Positions 25,101 through 37,100 of a DNA stretch of 64,000 bases are shown here, piece after piece. Source of the DNA: Lichenostomus cassidix. Its lineage: Eukaryota > Chordata > Aves > Passeriformes > Meliphagidae. The stretch spans positions 45,251,850 to 45,315,849 of the forward strand of contig CM039183.1 in assembly GCA_008360975.2 (NCBI GenBank), written 5' to 3'. The position numbers and the translations under genes are program-made. The notes below the pieces were generated by a model. That model saw nothing but the letters and a program-made list of their open reading frames with translations, was not told the origin of the DNA and searched no databases. Each line of letters opens with the position of its first letter. The stretch's first letter is position 1.

Positions 25101-28100
25101 GCTGTCTACTGCTGAAGGGGCTAAGGGGCTTAGCTATACGAAGAACCCACTCACTGGCCTACTTCCCACTGCCTTTAGATATTTAATGCAAGATAAAAAA
25201 AAAAAAATTCAGATTTTTGTCTTGTTATTTTTAATGAAGTTACATGCTTAAATCCATGTATCTTGAGACAAGGAAAAACTTTATGAAATGTTTGCTAGAG
25301 CTGTTTTGAATAACTTCCCAGCTACAGTAATTTTTGGTTTTATACCTCCTTTCCTAAAAAGTTCATTGAAAAGTATATGTTTGTAGTTATGTTCCAAACC
25401 TCTTGGTGTAGTTCATCTTCTGTGGGTGGCTTAGTCTCTGGTACTGGCGTGTGGGTAGGGCTGTGACTTCGAATGTCATTTTGTAAGCCATAGACAGACT
25501 GTGCAAAAAAATATGGGACAATGATAGTTGCTTTCAGACAATACTTTTTACATACACTCATAGTAATTGTCATGGTTTTGTACATTGTGCTCAAGAAGTT
25601 AGCCAAGACCACCTTTTCCTAAAGAAATTGCAATAACCCATGCACTAAGAGAAAATTGTGCTTCTGTGCTAGAGTGTAAAATAATGACCCCCAAACTCTC
25701 ACTATTCCATAAAGCCACAGAACAAAGGATCTGCTTTTATTGGGTCTCTGTATTAACATCATTGTAAACATGGGGAATGACACTGAGAGATGCTGTTACA
25801 GTGAGTGGAGATGACTGGTAGTAGGAGTATCCTGAAAGGTACGCTTACACATGGATTATTGGGATGATTCCCAAAGTTCCAATTACTGTCTGGTAAATTA
25901 CACTAATCTGGACCTTTCACTACAATAAATAAAGATAAAACTTCCTCTAAATCCACTTTCCTTCTTAAAACATACTTTTCTATGGGTCAACATATAAATG
26001 TACCTCAAAGGAACTACTTTAAAGTGGGAGTCAATCTACATTGTTATGGTGCAAAGGATTTAAAAGTGTTGAGCAATGCATCTGTACATCCCTAAAGAAG
26101 TTACACTCTAATTACAACCTAATTTAGATACAGCTAATTTCTTCCACAATTTCTGGTCATCCATTTTGGGTATAACTGTAAAATAGAGACACCCTTTCCA
26201 TTAAGACCAGGACAAGAACTTATGTTAGGGTTTACACTGCATTTTTAATTTTTTTTTCCTTAATTACTGACAGAAACCTTGAAATATGCTTTATTCAATC
26301 TACTAAATAACATTAATAGAGCATGCAAAAATGAATTTTATGTTCAAAATCTCTTTGTATTTCTCCAGAATCTTATGTGATAGCATTTACTTAGCATTAG
26401 CAAATTTGTTAATACTAATTCAACTAAGAGTTTATGAAATATTAACATACATTCATGCATTTGTTCCTTGCAACTGTAAGAAAAAAATGTTTTAAGAAAC
26501 TATGGAAATTTATGCTATAAATTTCCTCCATCTCCTGTTTTTGATTTAATAACAGTACTTACCTTTCTTGTTTTATGTGGATTTCTCATCCTTGAAGATT
26601 TTTTTATATCCACTTCAGTAGTGTTTACACAGCCAGGCTATTAAAAGAAAGAGAAAGGAAAGCAAAAGGCTAAATCTGTGAAGGACCTTCACTGAGATAC
26701 TCCTCTTCAGTGTGGAAGACTGAAAAATAAATTCCACACCATGAAATTGAAATAAAATAAATTCTCAAGATAACAGAAACCAATCACCGGTGTCTGCTTT
26801 GGTTTTGCCAAGGAAGACATCTAACAATCCCCCTAAGAAGCATGGCTGACCAAACGAGACAAAATAAACAGAACTGTGCAATATTCACCTCAGCTGTGAA
26901 CCTCAGGCTCCCTTCAGGAGCATCTGGTTTTGGGTCAATTTTTAAAGATGATCTCCTTTTAAAACAAAATGAAAGAAAAAGTACCAAAACAGAATTTGTT
27001 TCTTCAGAAAAGAAAGGGAAAAAACCAAACCAAAACAACAAAACAGACTTCTGCAGCCTAACCAGAAGACTGACAGCCTACATAAAATGCCTCTCGACGC
27101 ATCAGATTTGGTTTTCAATGGTTCATTCTCACAACTCTGTGGCATCCCAAAGTACACAAGTACTCTTGTTTCTCCTAATGCATCTTCCTTTGACACTTCC
27201 CTTTAAGTACAAAATCTGTGTCGCTGTTGAGCAGCTAGCAGAGTAATGAAAGCACCAGTTCTCAGTGGCAAGAAGGAATGACCTTTATTGTTTTGATTTC
27301 ATCATATATATAGAGTTTTCAAAAGTCACCCAGATTGGTCAGTCAGAAGCCTTCCCCCAGGCCTGATTGGCCAGGCCTGCACTGTCCAAGTTCTGGGACA
27401 CTGTTCCAACAACATCCAAACTTTATCTTTATTTATAAAACACAAGAAGAATTCTCGTGGGAAAAACCTGTGCTAGCCACAAATCTGTCCGTAAATCTGG
27501 TTTTTACCTGTTGCTGGAAACTACTACTAATAATATGTGTTCTGCTCTTAGGTGAGTTTTATCTATTGATTTTAGAGGGATTACATTTGACACTGAGTGG
27601 AAAGTACAAAATCTGCTCTCTACTGGGAGCAGATTTTTAGAGAAAGTAGGTTAGGGGTTTTTTAATGGAGGTAGCTAGATATTGAATTTACTTGTCCAGC
27701 CAAGCTGGACTAATTATTACTCTAATGATACAACATCAGTCTTCTTATCATAATGTAAAATGCTTGATGTGACTGTAAATTTTCAAAGACAAAATTATAA
27801 AAATTCCTTAATAAGGCAGAGCTAAGAAACAAATAGCATTCTTTAAACAGAGCAATAGTACTTTGCCTCTGGAAAATATTCCAAATAAATTATTTTTTTA
27901 ATCCAGTATGGTTTTTTCAATGAATAAATAAATAAGTTTCTATTTTAAAGTAATAAATTAGTGTGCATTTGATCATACTACATTTGCAGTAGGAACTACT
28001 GCATTACCCCATTGCTAAGAATAAAAATAGATAATATTCTTAGGGCTGCATCTGACACGCAAAAATTGGGAAGGTACCCTTTATGTTTCTGAACAAAAAT

Positions 28101-31100
28101 GGTGGGTTTTAAACTCAGAAATAACTTGCAACTCTCAAAGTAAAAGGTTGAAAAATACAAAGTTCTGCATGATGGTCATTTTAAAAGCAGAAAGAAACTT
28201 CCCAGGGCAGTATACTGAGATATAAAGTTAAAAATCCCGAACAAAACAGTGCATCTACTTTAGGATTACAGTAGCAGCTGGCAGTGAAGAAGGCAGGGGC
28301 TTTAACAACATCTACAGCCTTTGAATGTAACAATTTGAATAGCAGGCACACTTACATAAGGCACAAACTGTTATTTGTTCAGTTTTCAGTTATGGTTTGT
28401 TAAAAGCGTGTCCTAAAAATGGAGAGGGAAAAAAAAAAAAAGGCATAAACTTCATCTGAAGCCTCTTATTTTTAAGGATTTCAAGCCCACCAGCAGCAAA
28501 TTGGTACAGACAGCTCTTGCAACTTGCCTGGGTAACTTACATGCCAGAATTGTGCAGAGTGATGCAAGTGACACAAGAAATTCTGGGAGATTTTTAGAAA
28601 TGAAAGAAGGGCAAAGCTTTTGCTGGTTGCAAAGAGGCCCTACCCAGTACTGACCTGCTACAGCACCTAGAGGATTCTTACTGACACCTGGCTGTTTCAA
28701 ACTCCCACGCTGAAGTAAAGTTGCTGTGGCAGAGGCACACAGGAGAGGCTGCCAGGGGAGAAGCTGCACCAAGGTGGGACTGAGGAGAAGCTGACAGGAG
28801 AGCAGCCCCAGGAAGGCAGAGGCAGGGAAGCATCAGGAAACTTCAGTGCAGAAGGAGAGGTGGCTAAAGGGTGTATCAACTACTCTGACAGGGTAACAAT
28901 AGGAGTTTAAGATGTATATCACTACCTCTATACAATAGCATTCTCATACTTTGATTTAAATTATATTACTGGAAGTACCTCATGTAGTTTGGACCACAGC
29001 TTATGTTTTCTTCTCAACTGAAGTATATTTATTAAAATTATACTTGATATGAGATAGGTTTTATTATTTGTCTGGTGGTGCCAAATTTCATCTGTCAATA
29101 CTTAGGAATAAATATCAAACATCTTTTCAAATAAAATTACCAGAAAAAGTTGCATTATTTGAACATTTCGCTAAAATAATTCATAGTCTTTGTGGGAAAA
29201 CCTTTGCTGGACAACATTTCATTTTATTTGTATGCCCCTATTAACATAATAATATGTGTTTGTATACAATTACATCCAGCTGTGTTTTCCTTTTGTGCTT
29301 TTTTTTTTAACTGGACTACCATAGTTCAAATAGTGAGATGCCTGTCAGAGTGCTCTGCTGCAAGATTCCTATTTAGTGTGTAGTATATAATTTGCATACT
29401 AATATTGTAAATAGTTTTCAAACAGATTTCCTGGAAGACTTGAAAACTCTTCTATATGTATAAATAGATTGCTTATTTCTTTCCGGATTAATATTCTGTA
29501 TGAAAACAATTTCCCCTCAACATGCACAGAGGAAAGCCTTGTGACCTTGTTGAAATTGTCATATAGCAAGATCATAACCAGGGCAGAATTTGCTCTTCAT
29601 CAATTTTTAAATATCTGGGTGAAAAACTGTCACACATTCACTTAATTTTTCATCCATCTATTAGCATGCCCTTATCTCAAAATACAAATGCCACTTTATT
29701 AATTTACTTTAAAGGACATGTCAGTCCAGTCATGATAAATTCACTGTTGGTATAGATGGATACAGATAAATAATATAAAAAAACCACACATAGAGGAATT
29801 TTAATCCCTACTTCAATTACTGCATAACGTTAGTATGAATCCCAAGCAGCACCACTTTCTACTGATGCTGTCTAGGAGGACGCATACCAGGATTCTGCTA
29901 AGAAACACAAAGGAAGGAAGAAGCCTTGTCTGTAAGCAGAGGTGGTACCAGAATGTACATGCTATGATCTGCCTGTTGCTGGCATTTGAAGCAACCATCT
30001 GAGAGTATGTTGAGTTAAAACAAAAATCCACTTGATACCAATGTTCTTCCCTGATAACTGTGGCAACAGTGAATAAATTAATTAAGCCCTTGTAATAGTG
30101 CTACAGTGTATTGATTTTCTGCAATTTGTAACAACTCTTTGGAAGAATTAATTATTTACATAACATGGCATGCCTGAGCCATGGTACATTTCCATCCAAG
30201 TAGTGCAGACTATGGAGCATTTATAGTCTGTTTGCTGTACAAAGCTGCACACCCTTTTTATTGCCTGGCCAAATAGCCCAAATCAATTGCTAGCAACGCC
30301 TTTTTGTGTTAAAATCTCTTTGCAGTGATGTAATTCTAAAAAGTGAAAAATGCTCATCAGAAAGTAAAATAATATTTATAATTAGGTCAGCTGAAGATTT
30401 GATGGTTTTGGTTTTTTTGTTTTGGGTTTTTTTTTATTTCTCAAAGAAGATGGCAATTTAACTGTGAATCTATTTAAACCAAAATAACCAGAAGTTTTCT
30501 TGTATCTGAGACAAATATACCCCTGCATGTGGGAGGGAATAAGCTCATGCATTTCGATAGGCTGGGAGCTGTCTGCCTGTACTGCTGCTGTGTAGGAAAT
30601 GATCTGAAGGAGAAGCTGAACATGAGTCAGCAGTATCTCTCTGCAGCAATGCAGACAAACCACATACCCAGCTGCACTAGCAATAGCTTAGCCAGCAGGC
30701 AAAGGAAGAGTTTATTTCTTTCTACTTGGCATCACAAAGAAACTTCTGGAACACCAACACTACTTTTGAACCCCATAAATAAAACAAGAAATATATTCCA
30801 AATGGGAAAACCCAGTGGAAGAAAATCCAGTGCTTGCAAAAGGGGAGAGCTGACCACTGTTTTCTGTGCCAACGGTGGGGCTTACAGAGATAGACATTTT
30901 CCAAAGGTGCACTGTGGAAGCACAGGAGACAGTAATCTGAAATTGCAGTAAAGGAATTTCCAGTCAGCTATAAAGAAATACACTTCACAATAAAAGTAAG
31001 AGAGGCTATGGAATGTCCATCCTTGGTGATGTACAAAGCTTGTTTAACCCAAGTGCCTGGACAATCTTATTCTCCTTAGAAGTTAGCACTGGTTTCCATG

Positions 31101-34100
31101 GGAGGGTGGACTAGAAGACCTCCAGAGGTCCCTCTTAGCCTACACTTCTGTGGTACAGCCTACTCCTCACAAGCTGCAAGAAGTGAAATTCAAATAATCC
31201 ACTTCACAGAACACTCCAATCAAGTATTCTCACTGGTGTGAAATTCATCTCCCTGCCTTCCCCGCCCCACAGCAGCAGAATGGAAACAAGACTGGTATTT
31301 GCTTCCCTACTGCTGCCTCTGCCCTGTGGCAGCCTGTGGTGCATGCTCAACCAGTGCAAATAAACCCAGGGCTTATTTAAGAAATGTAATTTCACACTCT
31401 CTTTAGCTAAAAATACATAGGTGCTATTTAAAATAATTACCTCATTTCAATATGCACACCCATAAATTCAGAGTTCATTATGGCAGTAAATATTTAGGCA
31501 GATTGATTCACATACCTTCTGCAATTTCATTGCATTTCAGTGTCAATACACCATGAAATAGATATTTTTATTTGTTTTTCAGGCGTGGGCTAACTTGTTA
31601 AGTTTAATTGCAAAATACTAAATTTCAAGATCTCCAGGCTTTCAGAATTAAAGACTGTAAATTTAAATTATGGACTTGGGCACACATGTGACAGGTCTTC
31701 TCTTTCACTGGAAAAGATAAAGTCAGACCCAAAGATAAAGAAAAAGCAGAGATTGAAATCTGTCTTTTACATTATGTGAAATAGAAAATTATCACAAAAA
31801 AAAAAAGTAAGCTTAAAATTTGAAATTTCCTGAATGTCAAATGTTAGAATTGGCTTCTGCAACAATCTATTCTGCTATTTCTGTCATTGCTGCTATTCCT
31901 GTCATTTTTCTGGGAGTCTTCTAACCCTCAACAGTAACTATTCAAATCACTCACTTTCTAAAGCAGAGAAAAGAAGCTAATTAGGCAATGAGTGATAAGC
32001 AGAACACCAGAGTTCATTTTTATTCGTAGGTTTTCTATTCCAGTTTACCTGTGCAGCTATCTGAACAGTGCATAGTTAAAAATCAAGAGGAGAAGATTAT
32101 AAAAAAAATAATAAAAGGAAGATTACAAAATAAAGAAATTAGGTGAAGCAAAAAAAAAAAAAAAAAACCAAACCAAAAACAAAAAGAAACCAGTGGCACT
32201 CAGCTGGAAAAAATCAAAGGATTTAGTACCTGGAAAAATACCCAGATTGACTCTGGTTATGTGGAAAAGATTATTTTTTCTCATATATAGTGTAGCATCA
32301 AAGGAGACATTAAAATCATATATTGAGTAAGTTGTCAGTAATGACTAAAACTGAAGCTTTCATAAAGAAAAACAGGCTACGTTCTCCTGCAATGCACCAA
32401 TTTTTCATTTCACAGAGATGGAAGTTACTTGAGTGTGCAGAATTCACTAAGGCTTACAAGGAAAAGTTGAAGTTTAGGTAATGATCATCAGGGTGTTTTG
32501 GGATTTAACCTCATTTTACACACTTCAGGGTCAATGAAAAAAGAGGCTTTTCCAGTGGAAAAACTGCAATATTAATAACTTTGCTGGTGCAATAGGAAGT
32601 CTCAGAGGAACATTTCAAACATACTGTGTACAAGTGGTCAGGTCTGTTAACAGGATTTGGAAAAACAGATGTTATCTTAAGGCCCAGTCAAAGGACAGCA
32701 AAATTTCAAATTCGGCCACAAATTTTGTAAAATACATTTATTTAAAATGTGGCTCACTTTATACTTAGAGATCAATGAACTTCAACTAAGTGATGACAAA
32801 AAACAAACCCAAAAGCCATAGCTGCCAGAACCTGCAAAGGTGTAGGATTATGTCCTGACAGTGCTGCTAGGGGAGATCTCACCAGCCCCTGTCACACCAC
32901 CCAACGCAGCAGAGACAAACCAGCGATCACAGGGTGACAGGAACCACTTCCTTTTGGTTGGAAAATATACTGTTACTTACAACTGCACACCTTAATAGTG
33001 GGGTTAATTTACAATCAACTAGGTGTATCTAATCTGAAACACTCTTATGAACATTATTAACCTCCCCAAAAGTGAATATTTTAATTACTATTTCCATTTG
33101 GTTCAGCAGTTCTGTGAAAAAAACTCTGAGGAATCAAGTGTGTGAACACTGGGAATTGACAACACCTCCAGTAACAAGATCCCCAGTAAATTAGCAGATG
33201 CCTGAAGAAAGAGGGAAAATATTACGTTGAGTTGAAGTCTTAAAACAAGTGGTGGACTTTTTTTCGTTACGCAGTATAATCCATAACTACAAACTCTAAA
33301 TGAAATTGGATGGGTCTAGCTACATAATGATTGTAGTATATAAGTGATAGTACTTAGAGTTTCATACAAACAGTACTATTAAAATATGATATTATCATAT
33401 TATATGCTACTTGCAGCAGTATCCTAGTCCAAGCTTTTGCACAATTAATTTTAGCACAACTATCTCTCTGGAAACATGCCCTTTTGATTCAGCTGTGTGA
33501 CTGACAAACAAGCACTGGCACTGGACTTCCAGTACCTGCTGTTAAGTCACCGTGTTTTATAGTTCTAATAAGAAGCAAACACAAAGAGATTAATATTTGG
33601 AATACAGTCCAATGGCCATGGTAACCACAAATGTAAATTGTAGTAAGTATGTAAGTTTGATGACTACTTTGGAAAGAGCTCCTATCAAGATTTCACCTCT
33701 CTACATCTCCAGACCAAACTTCTAAAATTAGCTCACAATGCTTCTAGCTTTTCCTATGGACTCTTTTCTGTTAGAAATTACATCCTCTGAGAAACAAAGA
33801 GGTATAATGCAAGTGGGATGTTTCAGTTACCACCTATGAAATACAATTTTTAGGAAGTAAATCCCAAGATTACTCTCAAGTATAAATTCTGTACAAGCAT
33901 GATTCATATTTCATTCCTAGTGGCCTCATAAATTTGGCAGATAATCAGGGAAAAAATTACTAAAACCTGCTTGTTCTACTGACTCTTTAGATAGTTTCAA
34001 TATCTACAGTCTTTTCATTATGTATAAGAGATGTATCATGCTTCTAAATACTATATTTTTGGAACTCAGGATAGGGTTAGTAATTGCAAGGTATGGATTC

Positions 34101-37100
34101 AGGGTGACACTGAAGGAAGTGAATATAACTTGAAACTGGACTTGCATAGAATAGCCTCATTGTTGATCATATTTCTTAATACAAATCTATTTTTAAAACA
34201 TGCAACATATCTGTCAATATGCTGCAAATATACTTGAACATAGTGATCTACAGTCAAGCAGTACAATGGAAACAAATTAGTTGTACACAGCTTAGCTGCT
34301 GAAACCAGCTATCAGCAGATAATAAAGTAAAACCTCCTGGCTTTTAATTAAGTAAATAAAAACTTTTCATTTTTTCTTATTCATTTGTTGGACTGATATT
34401 TCAGGCCACAGAATGTTCAATGTAAAGTCTTATTGAGCTCCTTCCTTCAAAGTAAGGGATTGTCTTAATTCATAAGAATTAATAAAAACTTCATTAGGAT
34501 TAAATGTTCTGTTGAAGGTTTTAGTAGAGAATTATGTAGATAGCATTAAATGAATTTAAATGCTCAATACATGTCCTCAATAGCTAATTTCATTTTGACT
34601 CATTAAAGAACAGAGATAAATAATAAAAAGTTACAGACTTACTTGTCAAGTTGAAATGAATGATCAATAAACTTTATGGTGTCATGCACTAGAAATACAT
34701 TGACGGAGAAATAATGAATTCTGCATTTATGCTTAAGTTAAAGCTGCTATAGAGAGCCCCATATGGAGGACAGAAAACTTGCCATTGGGCCAATTAGTAA
34801 AATTGATTCATCCTTTATTCAAGGATTTATTTGAAGATCACTGACTACAACCAAAATAACAGTAGTTCCACTGTTGCTCTGCAATGGACCCAATCAAAAC
34901 ACAGATGGGTGTGTAATTAATGGATAAAACTTTAACTGTTATTTGTTTATCTTGCTTGGACAAGGCAAATGAGGTTCAAACACCATCAGACAAAGGAGAG
35001 ACTTTTGATCAATTAGCCTGACTAAGCTTTAATTATGCTTGCAGCAAGGTAAAAGTTAGACAATTTTCAAACTAAGAGATGGGAAGTCTCACTTAGCACA
35101 GACTTCAGGATCACTTAAAATTTCAAAGCATCTTTCAAAAAAAAAAAAACCTACACTGTACCAATTTCTACTTCATACTTATTTGTGTTCTCAAACTAGA
35201 GTTCAGATCTTTTCCCTGAGTAGTATCAGACTCACAAGGTATTCCACCGGCTGTGCAAACAAAAGACCTGTTTGAAACAGGAGAAAGAGAAACACAGAGA
35301 AATTTTCAAGAAATATAATACTAATAAATGAAACCATAAAATGAATCCATAGGAGATAGAACATCTTGAATGATTACATGATTCCCATGTTCTCCCATAC
35401 TTGGTTGTTTAAGGACAGATCTTGTTGAAAGCTGGGCTTTCACCTTAAGAGAGCAATATTTGATCATTGTTTAAAAAAAAAAAATTATTAGTCTGTGTCA
35501 TAGAATCATAAAATATACAAAATGCTATGCTATGCTATGCAGAAGAGGATGTTAAAATTTAAATCTTGAGACAAGCCATATGAAATTAAACAAGAAGCTG
35601 TTTCAAAGAAAATACTACTGCATTGAAGTTCTATGCTACAGTCTTTTTGCAAGTTGATTTAATTTCTAATTAGTCTTAATTTATGACACACCAGTTCAGG
35701 CTTGTAGTGACTGGTTTTCAGAACCAGAAATCGTTTCACAGAAATTAGATCCACTGTATTTATTCAAGTGGTGTTTCAGCAGTAATAATTTTACTTAAAG
35801 CTGTATTAACACAATTTTTGTGTATGTGAAGATTCCAGTATTTGAAACACCATTGCACAAGGAAACTTGTTAAATTTACCTGTTTTGTTGCCCCTATGCT
35901 AAATACTCAGATTCATTATTGCTTTCTCAATTTTTTCTTTACCCCAAAAGGCAGGACTGCTGTTTTACAGATCCCATACAGAAGAATTTAGGTTATCCAC
36001 TTGAAAAGAAGTGTCAACAGAAAAGTCTGGCACGTGTCTCTGAAAATGTTGATGGCAAATACAGGTGACATTTAGAAATTGATTACATGCCTTTTGAATT
36101 ATAAGAAGATCTTTACAAAATGCTTTGGATTAAAGCAGCAAACTTAATTCCCACAGATACAAAGATCAATGTATAAACAGTGCACTTATAAAAACATTCC
36201 TTATACTTCTTCAGTTTATTTTCCTAGTTTCACACAGAACTGGGTATAACTATAAACCATTTTACTGTGTCCTTCCACCATCTCATAAATTTGCTGTTTC
36301 AGAACTTGTGACCTCTCAGTTTGAACTTCCAAAAATTTTGTTGCACTGTTGCAAGAAAGCTGACCTCTTTTTCGCCATCTGCCCCACCTTTACTCAAGTA
36401 TTAGACTAAATAACAATGTTAAATAACATGAGTACAAAATCTTCCACAAAGGTCTTAATTAGCAGGCTTGCTAGGTTTATAAATATCTGCCCCAACTACA
36501 TGGAAGTATGGATCATAAACATTATAACTATTTTTTGAAATTAAAACGTTGTACAAGGATTTGTTTCATTACCCAAAGGGCAATTATCTGAGAGCAACAA
36601 CTGCTGCTGCATTCCCTGTCTGCTGGAGAGGTAACCCCCTTGTAAGGATATATGGTCAAACAGATGCAAAAGAAGACATGAAAATTATATGTATATATAT
36701 CACTAGAGAAGTTGGATGGCGTGACTGGCATTTGCTTTGTGAAGACGTTTAAAAATTTTCTGAAAATATTGTGATAAAGCAGAGAGAAGTGCTCTCTGGC
36801 TTAACAAGTGTTTAGCCCAGAAAAGTCCACCTCTGAGTGTGAAAAGCAGGAATGCACCATCTTATCCAAGGCAAATTGACTGTTTTGACAAGTCTCTGAG
36901 GCTGATCTTGAAGGACAGTATGGAAAAATCATTAAAAACCAATGGGTTTTTAAACTGCCTGTCCCTCAACACCTTATAATGTTACCTGCTAACTCAGATG
37001 CTGAGGGTCATGTTCAGACCACATAAAATACAATTTTAAAATATAAACAGAGAAAATTAAATTAATGGAGATAGAATCTCACAAAAAAAGAGAGAAGCAA

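Noticed and set aside
26884..26950. Possible extra minus-strand exon between the DHEX and linker exons ([20 protein letters not shown])
   Set aside because: There is an AG before and a GTGAAT after it, but the length of about 67 nt would break the frame between two phase-0 exons, and no RGS7 form I know has this segment.
30529..30951. 140-codon plus-strand open frame
   Set aside because: No conserved motif and no exon signals; probably chance.
33374..33398. AT-rich palindrome (AATATGATA, T, TATCATATT)
   Set aside because: Perfect, but made only of AT-rich sequence in an AT-rich intron; such short palindromes are expected by chance.
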